DNA of 64,000 nucleotides from Trypanosoma brucei gambiense DAL972 (lineage: Eukaryota > Euglenozoa > Kinetoplastea > Trypanosomatida > Trypanosomatidae): NCBI RefSeq assembly GCF_000210295.1, contig NC_026743.1, positions 1,116,001 through 1,180,000 of the forward strand, in the 5' to 3' direction. Positions 30,040 through 38,973 of the stretch are shown here, in pieces. A program made the position numbers and the translations under genes. The notes beneath the pieces are model-generated. The model made no database searches, was not told the origin of the DNA, and worked only from the letters and a program-made list of their open reading frames with translations. Each line of letters starts with the position of its first letter. Position 1 is the stretch's first letter.

Positions 30040-31380
30040 CTATTTCTCTGGTGGAGGTATTTTGCCGTCGACATGCGACCGAAAAATGTCTTCGGTAAAT
30101 TGAAGAATACGTTCGCAGTACTTAAGCGGAGGTATGGTTGATAGCGTATCCATCCTCCACAAAAATGACTTGAAGAGTTTTGCGAGTTTCTTTTTAAATG
30201 TATATGGTGTTAGAACATCAATGACACCAATGTAGTACACTTCTTGGTTGTACAAACTGAAAATCCCTTCCGAAAACTCACGTTCACCTCCGTACTTCAT
30301 CGTCCACTCAGGCCTGTTTTCCATCGCACCCTCGGGAGGTCGGCAACGGGGATACGGCATGCGCATGCTCCGAAGCCGCTTCGTCGGGTTGGATATCCCC
30401 TTTTCCTCGTACGCTACGCCTATGAGAAGGGAGTAGTCCATCAACCCCACACTTGCAAGAAACTTACAATCGTCCCGAAGGGTGAGAAGAAGTTTCTCCC
30501 TTTGCTCCTTATCTAACCAAAAATAGCGTGTCAGGTCCTTATCCTTCTTCGTCGCAAGTTTGTTTTTATCAGTCGCTTTCGGCATTCCTTTCAGACCAGA
30601 GATGCCTGTCCCAGAAGGAAAATATTGCGTTGTGTCGGTGCCAGGTGTCGTACTTTGACCTGTGGTCGAATCGTATGGGTGCTGAAAAAGCTTTGCAAAG
30701 TGCTTGTATTTCCCGGGTTTTGGCCGGCGGCCCTTTAAATCCCATTTCTCATTTAGCGTGCGGCACGGCGCAAACACATCACCAAAGCAAAGTACGTAGC
30801 CTAATTCTCCCCGAACCTCCACACGAAGAAGCATATAAAATCGCATCAACAGGGTATTAGAATGTTCATGAAAATGTTTCGCGTAACGCGGAAGCAAATG
30901 GAGCAGCACGTCTACTTCGACCTTTGCAATGATTTTACACAACAGGTGCTTGGATTTCGACTCGAGAAATAGCGCCATAGAGCGGCCCTCACTGAGCTCG
31001 AGGTCCTGTCGCTCATTCGGTAGATCCCACTCATCAGCAAATGTCTTCTTGTCAAAGCCGTCAAGTTTCCGCAAAAGGTAAAACACATCGGGGGCGTACT
31101 CGTACACATTCATGGGTTCCTTACCATTGCCATAAGGACACAGAACACTTAGCCATCGCCCATTACGGCATTCTTCTTCAGTGATCTGCTCTAACGCTAC
31201 CATATTGTCTTCATAGTTGTTATCTTCCTGTTCTTTTTCTGCGTCCTCGGTGAGTTTTGAGCGCTCCTCGTGCTCTTCACCCGATGGCTTGCTCGCATAC
31301 TTAAGGGCAGCGGCGACCTGCCGGCCAGTGAGTCCCTTGCCACTCGTAGCCGCACCACAAACCGCCTGGCATGAACCCAT
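30040..31380 (-). CDS. Phosphatidylinositol phosphate kinase
   Basis: PIP kinase of 446 aa, expected to make PI(4,5)P2 or a related bisphosphate at a membrane. Landmarks: an ATP-site lysine in LLCKIIAK (Lys149), EKWDLKGR (Asp214, equivalent to the DLKGS motif), FLASVGLMDYSLLIGVA with MDYSLL at 314-319, and the metal-binding VIDVLTPYTFKKKLAKLFK near the end. The N-terminus MGSCQAVC has Gly2, Cys4 and Cys8, a plausible N-myristoylation plus palmitoylation signal. The segment at 230-285 is a Thr/Lys-rich insert, and the canonical MxNxF strand is degenerate (YVLCFGDVF). From memory, a T. brucei PIP kinase at the flagellar pocket neck has been described; this may be that gene, but I cannot verify it. 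Confidence 0.92.
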   Translation of the reverse strand: MGSCQAVCGAATSGKGLTGRQVAAALKYASKPSGEEHEERSKLTEDAEKEQEDNNYEDNMVALEQITEEECRNGRWLSVLCPYGNGKEPMNVYEYAPDVFYLLRKLDGFDKKTFADEWDLPNERQDLELSEGRSMALFLESKSKHLLCKIIAKVEVDVLLHLLPRYAKHFHEHSNTLLMRFYMLLRVEVRGELGYVLCFGDVFAPCRTLNEKWDLKGRRPKPGKYKHFAKLFQHPYDSTTGQSTTPGTDTTQYFPSGTGISGLKGMPKATDKNKLATKKDKDLTRYFWLDKEQREKLLLTLRDDCKFLASVGLMDYSLLIGVAYEEKGISNPTKRLRSMRMPYPRCRPPEGAMENRPEWTMKYGGEREFSEGIFSLYNQEVYYIGVIDVLTPYTFKKKLAKLFKSFLWRMDTLSTIPPLKYCERILQFTEDIFRSHVDGKIPPPEK

Positions 31381-32741
31381 CCGTGCAGATCACCGGAAAG
31401 GGGTGAAAGTAAGCAAAAAATAAGGGGGCAAACAACGAAAAAGGGACGAAACCTATATGTATATATAGGGGGACAAACCTGTACCTTTATATACAACAAT
31501 GCAAGCAAACGAGGATAAATTGGAAACTGGTTTTCTAGCTGCCTTCTGGGACCTTGCTTCCTTTATTTTGTAGTACTCATTCACAACAAAAACCCTCCTT
31601 TTGAAAAGAAAAAAAGAGACGGGGAATAAATTGGTAAATCCGGGGGGGAAATCATCATAGAGTTAAACAAAAACAACAGACGAGAGTGGACAAAAAAATG
31701 GGTAACTAGAGACTATATGCAACGGTAAATGTGGGTGGTTGTCTGACAACGCAAAACTTGCGTGACTTTAATCCCCTCCCCAAACTGTCTCATCATTTCG
31801 ACCCACAGTCAGCAGGAAAAGCAAAAACAATATATGCCACCGACTATATCAATTGCCCACAACCGCAACATTCAAAACTGGCGGTAACCATGACCAGACG
31901 GCTGGAAACTTCAACAAATATAAAGAACCAATCGTGAGGGTGAAGCTAACGGCTCAGCTTACGCAACACTGAGTACCTTGCACATATGCGAAAAGGCAAG
32001 AAAAGATATCTGAAAAACTCATGTGAAGGCTCCGGCTCAACTCATTGGAACAATTTAGTGAACTCCTTCTAACGCTCGATACGTTTTTTTCCCGGTCCAA
32101 CCACCAACAGCAGAAGTGCCACCGTCACCACCATATGGGGAAAGAAAAATCAGTAAAATCAACAGTCGAGTCCATAAAGAAGAGATAGATGTAGCACCCG
32201 GGTAAAAGATCAATAACTGATAGCACACACACACAAGAGGGGGGAAAGAAAAAAAAAAGGAAAAAGAAGAAGCGGAAAAAATTTGGACGTGGTGAAATGA
32301 GCCCGAAGACAAAGTAAAAAATCCTGTGCGGTCCGCGTAGGTTGCAATAAAGGTGAAGGAAAGAAAATATATACCGTAAATAGACTGCACTGCACCGAAA
32401 GCGCGTCAAACAAGATTAGTAAAACGACATCCGAATTGAAAAATATGCGGTTCCACGCCCACAACAAAAACAGAAAGACACGCCAGGTATGTGACATACC
32501 CCCTCGCGGCTATGGATTCCGGCGCGGGCAAAGGGAAACAACAATCCGAAAAAAAAAAAAAAGGCAATCCATATCAGACTCACTTGCACCGTTTTTCAAC
32601 GCTCAATCGGTACCTCAAGAAGAGATAACGAAAAGGCAGCGATTTTTATTTTTTATTTTTGCAAAAGTGCGCTAAAGAGAAGGGGAACCTTACAGGCGCA
32701 GAAGGAGCCGCCACCAGGTTTGTCCGATGTACTCTAACGCA
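31381..32741. other. 1.4-kb gap, PIP kinase to AOAH-like gene
   Basis: Presumed long 3' UTR of the lipase gene plus the PIP kinase leader (purine-rich plus strand near 31391-31445 and 31603-31625). Runs of A occur at about 32245-32254 and 32551-32562. No supported gene on either strand. Confidence 0.55.
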
Positions 32742-34418
32742 TCAGTAGCCCCCCTGGTCCCCAAATCGCCTCTGAATGTCGCCGTTGAACGGGTTCTCAG
32801 TAGGTAAGATACCGAGGTCTTGCATTTTCGCAAATACGCGAGCCCCCATAAGCGCTGTGGCGATTTGAGAAGGATGGAAACCATCAACCGGGTTAACAAG
32901 TTTCCATAGGGGGCCTTCGAAACTGCTAACGACTTCGCCAATAACGTCGCCAAGTGCATGGACTTTAACGTTTTCTAAATTAGTTGATTCATCCACGACG
33001 CGTGATATCATTGCATTCATTGCGCTGGCTCGCTCCCACGTCTCGTTCCGCACCGATTCGTTCGAGTTAAGCCACCCCCAGCAGGGCGAAACCTGCAGAC
33101 AGTTCAAGTAATCATACAGATTACCGTACGTTACGTCGCTGTTGAGGGTGCCGATGGGATGGATCCGATTAACGATACTGCCAATTGCAGCGCGTGCATC
33201 CACGAGAGAAACAATAAGAACATGGCTTCCGGGTGGTAAGAAGGAGTCCGCTTTCTTCACTGCCTCAGAAAGGCTATGGTAGTAATCAAGTGGGGTGGGT
33301 GCATCCTGCGGCCGAGGGCACACATCGTTCCCAACCATAGAAAAGAAGACATAAGCGGGTTTCACACTCTCGGAACGGTTTCTGGCGACTGAGTCCAAAA
33401 TAGAAAGAATACTTCCACTCCTAGCACCATTATGTCCCAGATTTTGATAATCACGGTGATTACATCGATTCAGCTCCACAAGTTTACTGTAAACCGATGT
33501 CATCGGCCCATCGACGTCCGGTTCATATCTTGTAGAGTTGGCGAAACCAGTTAAGCCGGAGAGCATCGGCCAGTCTATCTCATTGTCAAGCACAGGTATT
33601 ATATTAGCAACCGCCTCTGAGGAAAGATCAAGTATCGAAACATATCCTAAGGGAATACCAAAGTCGGCCGTTGCGCTGTCTCCGACCGCAATGACGCCCA
33701 TGGGAGATGAGTTGCTGCACCACAATTCCTCATAAGTTTTTTTGCTCGATTCTTCCACGCCGTAGATGCCGTTGCAATTCTCATCCCTCTGGGAGTCAGT
33801 ACTGTTCCGACCTGGGTACACCCGTGCATCGTCGTCATCACAATCGCGCCCCCTCCAATCCGTTCCACGTTTCGCTGGGTATGTTGAGAATCGATCCCCA
33901 TCTTTATCATGCGCGGAATCTTCAAACAAAGGCCGGCAAAGAGTTGGGAACGTTCGGCAGGCATCCACCAATTTCCTGCCATCCAGGCGGTAAGCACTTC
34001 GTAGCTTATGTAAAGGCAAGGTGTCATTTTTGTCAGGCGGGAAGAGAATGCACTCTTCAGTATCGCAGTACTTCATTATCTGGCAAACTTTATCAGGTGT
34101 CCTTCCCTCATCAATCAACTGCAATGCCCCTTCCAACAGAATAAGAGAAGCGGTCTTACAAAGGACGGCTTCAGCAGACCTGAAGAAGCTGCAAAAAAGG
34201 CCCAGAGCGTCCTTGGCTGGTATTTGATGTAGCTGACCCAGTTGAGAGACCGTGGCAACTACGGCAGTACAGAGTACACACCCCCAGGTGTCTGAAGAAC
34301 CCAGTGACTTGCTCTCCCTCGCTTCGGCTTTCGCAGTGTGGATGGACGGGCACACAACGGTTAGTTGCAGAAGCGCTGTGAACAAAAGCAGTTTGTAAAA
34401 TATATAGAGTCGACTCAT
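32742..34418 (-). CDS. Acyloxyacyl-hydrolase-like secreted GDSL lipase
   Basis: Secreted or lumenal lipase of 558 aa with the architecture of acyloxyacyl hydrolase (AOAH). In order: signal peptide (about 1-30), saposin B-type domain with six spaced cysteines (47-123), a calcium-binding Asp-rich segment (DKDGDRFSTYPAKRG and RDCDDDDARVYPG, about 171-203, with DENCNG at 212-217), then an SGNH/GDSL hydrolase domain. Catalytic serine is in VGDSATADFG (Ser248); MVGNDVC is the block III Asn; DGFH near 512-515 gives the Asp and His. In animals AOAH removes secondary acyl chains from lipopolysaccharide. Trypanosomes have no LPS, so the substrate must differ; GPI or phospholipid acyl chains are possibilities. 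Several N-glycosylation sequons fit a secretory route. Confidence 0.9.
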   Translation of the reverse strand: MSRLYIFYKLLLFTALLQLTVVCPSIHTAKAEARESKSLGSSDTWGCVLCTAVVATVSQLGQLHQIPAKDALGLFCSFFRSAEAVLCKTASLILLEGALQLIDEGRTPDKVCQIMKYCDTEECILFPPDKNDTLPLHKLRSAYRLDGRKLVDACRTFPTLCRPLFEDSAHDKDGDRFSTYPAKRGTDWRGRDCDDDDARVYPGRNSTDSQRDENCNGIYGVEESSKKTYEELWCSNSSPMGVIAVGDSATADFGIPLGYVSILDLSSEAVANIIPVLDNEIDWPMLSGLTGFANSTRYEPDVDGPMTSVYSKLVELNRCNHRDYQNLGHNGARSGSILSILDSVARNRSESVKPAYVFFSMVGNDVCPRPQDAPTPLDYYHSLSEAVKKADSFLPPGSHVLIVSLVDARAAIGSIVNRIHPIGTLNSDVTYGNLYDYLNCLQVSPCWGWLNSNESVRNETWERASAMNAMISRVVDESTNLENVKVHALGDVIGEVVSSFEGPLWKLVNPVDGFHPSQIATALMGARVFAKMQDLGILPTENPFNGDIQRRFGDQGGY

Positions 34419-34683
34419 TTTTCCAGGCTGTGGAAAGGGGGTCTTAATTAGCTAGCGCTATTTAAAGCGGCGCTTCCAGAATGAAAAAAAAGTCTGGAGG
34501 CGAAGAAAGGGTGTTTCACGGCTATCAAAAAAAAAAAAAAGAAGAGGCAGCAATAAGGCGTCGATTAGTCCGTTACATCTGAGACAGTTACAATTTTTAT
34601 CGCAAAACAACCACAACCATCCATCCTTAAAACCGCCTGCAATCCATGTGCACAAACCAAAAAGAGGTACACCACATCATGTA

Positions 34684-35094
34684 TTACTTCCCCTTCTGCA
34701 ACTTTAACAGCAATTTTTCCTTTACTGAATTTTTGACCGTGGGTGCCTCCACTGCGACAGTGTTGCCGAAGATGGCGGTGGCTTCTTCACGTTTCCGCTT
34801 ATGCGACATGATTTGCTGCAACACATATGCCTCTTGATCCTCAGCTGACTTTCTTGTCGGTCCATTCGGTCCTGGAGTGTTAGGCAGCGGATCAAGGGCG
34901 CTTACCGCGGTGCTCCTATCGATGTTACCGACCCTGCTCCCGGCTATATCACTGTCCTCTCCGGTTCCACGACCAAACACCTTCTCACGAAGCGCACGCC
35001 GCCGCTGTTCACGCCACGCCACCGGGTCCTTACACAACTCCAGTAAATATGGGTTGACATCTTGAAGCGAACCATCATCCCCATCGTGGGACAT
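34684..35094 (-). CDS. Small charged protein, unknown
   Basis: Protein of 136 aa, unrecognised. It begins MSHDGDDGSLQDVNPYLLEL and contains an arginine-rich helix (WREQRRRALREKVFGRG, about 27-43), a disordered middle and a basic C-terminal helix (QQIMSHKRKREEATA and KEKLLLKLQKGK). The pattern, short and highly charged at both ends, is that of a nuclear or RNA-associated accessory protein, but nothing specific is seen. The frame extends upstream to 35217 with a hydrophobic stretch; this is probably 5' UTR, since the ATG at 35094 is where charged coding-like sequence begins. If the longer form were used it would start with a signal-anchor-like segment. Confidence 0.65.
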   Translation of the reverse strand: MSHDGDDGSLQDVNPYLLELCKDPVAWREQRRRALREKVFGRGTGEDSDIAGSRVGNIDRSTAVSALDPLPNTPGPNGPTRKSAEDQEAYVLQQIMSHKRKREEATAIFGNTVAVEAPTVKNSVKEKLLLKLQKGK

Positions 35095-35289
35095 CGCCCT
35101 AATACTACGCAGTATAAAAGGGCAAGGATGCAGCGGCGTCAGGCAGCAGATAAGTGTCCCCACACTCACCACGCAGAGACACACAAATGGGGGAGGAACA
35201 GTTCGCAACAATACCAAACGATACTATGAGCATATAAACCTGTCACACACGAAAATCCCACTGGAGGAGAACGTAGCACACAAATTCGA

Positions 35290-35512
35290 CCCCGCTCAAA
35301 TGGTAAACCAGACAGTGACATCTCACTTTACAAAAAACTCAAAAAGAACGCAGCAGATGACAAATCGTCACGGCAATTTCACAATATGAGGTGGGCGGAG
35401 AATGGATGAAGGGAAGAGATAGTAGTCATAACGGTGGGCTCATTGTAACTATGACATGTTGTATTCGTAAATAATCATACGGTAAGGTCACGAAAAATAA
35501 TACGTGTTGGAA
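35290..35512. repeat. Tandem duplication, copy 1
   Basis: The segment 35439-35512 (74 bp) matches 35708-35781 with only three mismatches. Shorter shared words (CCGCTCA, CAGTGACATC, ACTTTA) extend the similarity leftward to about 35290, more degenerate. It lies wholly in the 35.1-36.5 kb gap. Confidence 0.8.
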
Positions 35513-35589
35513 TCACTGCACAATAAACCGTCTGACAGCCTATTCCTATGTACTAGCCAAGATGGGAAAGGCAGACGTATAAACCCAAT

Positions 35590-35781
35590 GCCGCTCAGTT
35601 TCTTGTGTCTCAGTGACATCCTACTTTAAACGTCAGTTCAAACAGAACGCATTTATTGACAGGGCATCATAGCGGCGATCAAACTAAGGTAGCGCAGTGC
35701 CAGCTAACTCATTGTAACTATGACATGTTATATTCGTAAATAATCATACGGTAAGGTCACCAAAAACAATACGTGTTGGAA
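35590..35781. repeat. Tandem duplication, copy 2
   Basis: Second copy of the unit at 35290-35512. The strongly conserved part is 35708-35781; offset between copies is 269 bp at the conserved end and near 299 bp at the other, so indels have accumulated. The end of a small minus-strand open frame (35728-35982) lies in this copy. Confidence 0.8.
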
Positions 35782-35982
35782 CCGCAGCTTGGTGCAATAA
35801 CTTGGAAAATCACAGCTCCCAGTATCTAGCCGTAAGATCGGTACCAACCGTGGCGGCTCCGCAACCGTTGGTACCGACGCTACCGGGGCAGGGCAACGTC
35901 CGTTACAGGCATAACGCTGCAGCGATCCTTTGGCAAGCAAAGCTACGGAAAAAAGAAACACAACCAAGAGATGTGTCACCAT
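35728..35982 (-). CDS. Possible small secreted protein
   Basis: An 84-codon frame starting with ATG, in a gap where a gene would fit the cluster direction. The first 22 residues (MVTHLLVVFLFSVALLAKGS) look like a cleavable signal peptide; the mature part has cysteines in the pattern YACNGRCPAP and later DTGSC and SYC, with a proline/valine-rich middle. The final 17 codons lie in the duplicated segment (copy 2). No family is recognised. It may be chance: signal-like stretches arise easily from pyrimidine-rich trypanosome leader sequence. Support from ribosome profiling would decide it. Confidence 0.25.
   Translation of the reverse strand: MVTHLLVVFLFSVALLAKGSLQRYACNGRCPAPVASVPTVAEPPRLVPILRLDTGSCDFPSYCTKLRFQHVLFLVTLPYDYLRI
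35838..35877. repeat. Short inverted repeat
   Basis: Perfect 11-bp arms, TCGGTACCAAC (35838-35848) and GTTGGTACCGA (35867-35877), separated by an 18-nt loop. It would form a stable hairpin in RNA. It lies within the possible small secreted-protein frame. Confidence 0.6.
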
Positions 35983-36095
35983 GCGCTCGAAAGTTTATGA
36001 GTTCAGTAAACAGTCGGACAAAAGAGACTATCCCTACATCTCAAGCACATTAACACACCGTGGGGTTGCACAGGCCTGTACAAAACGTAATTATG

Positions 36096-36096
<1 letters not shown>

Positions 36097-36133
<37 letters not shown>
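36097..36133. repeat. TA dinucleotide microsatellite
   Basis: About 18 uninterrupted TA units. In presumed 3' UTR of the 581-aa orphan gene. Such tracts are often length-polymorphic. Confidence 0.85.
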
Positions 36134-36135
<2 letters not shown>

Positions 36136-36407
36136 TGCTGTGACCTAAAGAAAAAAGTGAATAGAAAGAACGGGAAAACCGAAAGGCAGGGACGTCGATG
36201 TGTGACAGAAAGAGATGCCCTCTACCGACCAACCCGCTCATCCATCCTAGAACGTATAAGATTTTGTACATTCCAGCCACGGCAGCACGCTCCTAGCAAC
36301 CAAGAAAAATAAAATGTAGTTTGTGCAAACGGTTATGCAGCGTCCCCACCACCAAAAAAGAAAAAGGTAAACCAAAGCAAAGAAAGGCGGGGGAGCATAA
36401 ACGGTAC

Positions 36408-36432
36408 ATATATATATATATATATATATATT
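36408..36432. repeat. TA dinucleotide microsatellite
   Basis: About 12 TA units, about 80 bp downstream of the stop codon of the 581-aa orphan gene and 275 bp from a second TA tract. Confidence 0.85.
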
Positions 36433-36511
36433 AAAAAGGGGACCAACAAGAGCCCTCGCAAGTACTTGAAACGAAACTAAGGGAGAAATAAGGGAAAGCA
36501 CAGGCCCACAC

Positions 36512-38257
36512 CTACGCAGAAGAACATTGACTTGTATCCAATAACTGATACGGATCGTACCAAATCGGAACCGACACACCCCCGAGGTCCACACCCGCAG
36601 CTTTACGAAGAGCCTTACGCCACTCCGCCTGACCGTCCTCGCAATACTTCGCCTTGCGGTCCATGAAGTTGTTTACGTCCCCCTCCGCTTCAGGATCCGG
36701 TAGCGTAAGAAACTCCGTAGGAAGCCGCCTGCAGCGGGAATTGGAAACACAGAGCTGGGGCTTGACCGAGTGTCCATCGCTGGAAGCTACTTTTTGCTCG
36801 AGCCCCTCGCGGCCCGTTGGCGGACGCTTCACACGGGCAGGTTGCTCTAGATCCCGATGCGAAGGCATGAGCACGTACCGACCTTCGAGCTCCCTCACTA
36901 AGTTTGTCCACTTCTCACGCTCTCCCTTTGGAATTACTTCGATGTTCCGAAGCCAGTCCAGGTTCCGCCGGCCTCGGCCGTTCAGGTCACGCAGCCATGA
37001 CTGGCGACTCTCGGTACCCCATGACATAAGTCGCATCCGGAGCAGCTTCTCCACAAGACCAAAAAGAAATTTAAATTGGCATCCCCACTTGGGTTCACCC
37101 ACGAAACGTCGCAGGACAGCTATTCCACCGTTACCTTCAAACGAACGTTGAATGCTCTCGTCAGATTCCACAATGATGTTCGTTAAACTTTCTGCCTGCT
37201 CGGCGGAGTCACATACCTGGCATAGACGAACAAAAGTCAGTACCATGTTTGATCTATCCTCTCCCAATCCCCTCGCTGAAGGGCTCCCCATGATTTGTGT
37301 CAATTTTTCCCTCCAGCGTGTTCGTCTAGGTGAAAAGTCGTCTACCTGTTTTGCCATAGCGGGTACGACAGGGTGTTCCATGTTTATCCTCTGCTGGATT
37401 CTAGTGGCTGGTGGATAACACATGCTACTGGCGTGTGAGTTCGAGCAGGAAGGAGTGGAATCCGTAACCCCTCCCATGCTCTCGCCTCTGGATGTACCGT
37501 CCGTGTTAGCGAGTACGGTAACCTCCGTTGTTTTCATACTTAGCCACGATCCACTCCGGAGGTAGTTTTCTACACCTTGGCGCCTGTGGGAAGCGGATGG
37601 GAAGCGCACATTCGACGCTATGCTAAGGTTTTGGTATCGTGTCCCCCCTTTCCGCCAGTCAAGGAACTTTGTATGATATGTTTGCTCCGAAAAGACACCC
37701 CCTGGTATACCCGATTCGGAGATTAGGAAATAAATAAACTGTTTGACCACCTCGTCCCACTTGGGGCGGTTTTCTTCAGATATGACATCGTAGAGTAACT
37801 TTAACATGTCGCAGCTAGTCGCGTAAGAGATCGCCAGTCCGCTCTTGTTTCCCCATGTATACCGGGGTTTTTTTACACCATTCTTCACCGCCTGAACAGC
37901 CTGCTTTTCATACTCCAAACGTACCTGTTGAAGGAACATCTCAACAGCCACTCGAAAGTAGTCAACAACTCTGTAATGGCCGTCTGGAAAACTATCATAG
38001 TTGGAAGCAATATACCGGACTACGTTACGCGCAGAAGGGGAAACATGAATAACACTATCGTCGGGTTTTAGGAACTGTAGATTTGGGTTTCGCTTAACAT
38101 TGCGGAACACTGGGTCATGACCGGAAACTGAGGAAGTTTCACCAGAGAAAACGCTCGTTGCACCCTCTGATATCTGTCTGCTAGTGCGGGAACCGACTGA
38201 GCTTGGCGCGCTACTCAGAGAACTCTTATATGAAGTGTCATACCCCGACGAACCCAT
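36512..38257 (-). CDS. 581-aa orphan, possibly N-myristoylated
   Basis: Protein of 581 aa, not recognised. It starts MGSSGYDTSYKSS (Gly2 could be acylated, though Tyr6 is not ideal) followed by a Ser-rich disordered region to about residue 60. Two globular helical segments stand out: about 75-190 (RNVVRYIASNYDSFPDGHYR onward to FIYFLISESGIPGG) and about 325-450 (MVLTFVRLCQVCDSAEQAES, then WGCQFKFLFGLVEKLLRMRL). The C-terminal 120 residues are basic and then acidic, with VPIWYDPYQLLD at the end. No enzyme motif seen. The frame continues upstream to 38524 but crosses a polypyrimidine tract and AG at 38278-38277, leaving a 19-nt 5' UTR before the ATG at 38257. Confidence 0.75.
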   Translation of the reverse strand: MGSSGYDTSYKSSLSSAPSSVGSRTSRQISEGATSVFSGETSSVSGHDPVFRNVKRNPNLQFLKPDDSVIHVSPSARNVVRYIASNYDSFPDGHYRVVDYFRVAVEMFLQQVRLEYEKQAVQAVKNGVKKPRYTWGNKSGLAISYATSCDMLKLLYDVISEENRPKWDEVVKQFIYFLISESGIPGGVFSEQTYHTKFLDWRKGGTRYQNLSIASNVRFPSASHRRQGVENYLRSGSWLSMKTTEVTVLANTDGTSRGESMGGVTDSTPSCSNSHASSMCYPPATRIQQRINMEHPVVPAMAKQVDDFSPRRTRWREKLTQIMGSPSARGLGEDRSNMVLTFVRLCQVCDSAEQAESLTNIIVESDESIQRSFEGNGGIAVLRRFVGEPKWGCQFKFLFGLVEKLLRMRLMSWGTESRQSWLRDLNGRGRRNLDWLRNIEVIPKGEREKWTNLVRELEGRYVLMPSHRDLEQPARVKRPPTGREGLEQKVASSDGHSVKPQLCVSNSRCRRLPTEFLTLPDPEAEGDVNNFMDRKAKYCEDGQAEWRKALRKAAGVDLGGVSVPIWYDPYQLLDTSQCSSA

Positions 38258-38973
38258 GTTAAGCGCTCTAACACACCTACAACAAAAAGGAGAAAGGAAA
38301 AAAGAGATTACGTATATCCGACGGGGCAACAACAGCAAAGTATAACAGATGCAACACAACACACGAGGCACATGCCGAGGTTGAGGTGTCGATACCCAAG
38401 GAGGTAATATCAAAATAATGTAACACATAAACTTCTGCACGTGAACTTCCCGAACAAACACAAACACACAAAAACACAAACACACACAGAAGATAATCAG
38501 ACAGCTCTTATTTCCCTCACACATTTGAGTTCACACTACTCTATAACATGGAATGGAACAAAGTGGAACTTCAGCACGCAGAGAATACAAGAAAAACAAA
38601 TTACCACTGGAGGTGTGTATAAAACAAAAATAAACGTCCGCCAGAGAGAGAGAGATAGAGGGAAAGAGGCAATGTATCTGAAAATAATACCACTTCCGCG
38701 TAGGGGAGTTGAATGTAAGCAAATATATATACGATGTACTAGGTGTACAGTCATAACGGATGTCTGTACACATATATATATACTATGGCATTGCGGTAAC
38801 AGCACACGACCCGACGCGGCACGCCAAGGAGTAAAAGATAGAACAATAATTAAAATTTTTAAAAAAAAAACACCTCTGTTCTGGCACATTCCCTCTCTCT
38901 TTACTGCTCGGGCACTAATCGAAGGGTACGGGTCTCCACTATGTGCATCACCGAATGTAACGGCGGGCACACC
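38258..38973. other. Intergenic gap, orphan to 137-aa protein gene
   Basis: Besides the splice acceptor it contains CA-rich sequence near 38455-38490, a GA repeat near 38643-38658 and an A-run near 38861-38870. A 204-codon plus-strand frame runs across this gap but is compositionally poor and antisense to its neighbours, so it is not called. Confidence 0.5.
38277..38306 (-). promoter_or_regulatory. Trans-splice acceptor of the 581-aa orphan gene
   Basis: The plus-strand purine run at about 38280-38306 is a minus-strand polypyrimidine tract ending in GTAG (AG at 38278-38277). It lies only 19 nt upstream of the ATG at 38257 and excludes 89 upstream codons from the coding region. Confidence 0.65.

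Larger units (their letters stand above)
35095..36511. other. 1.4-kb gap rich in repeats
   Basis: Gap between the small charged protein and the 581-aa orphan. It contains the tandem duplication, an inverted repeat, two TA microsatellites and a possible small secreted-protein frame, each listed separately. Confidence 0.6.
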
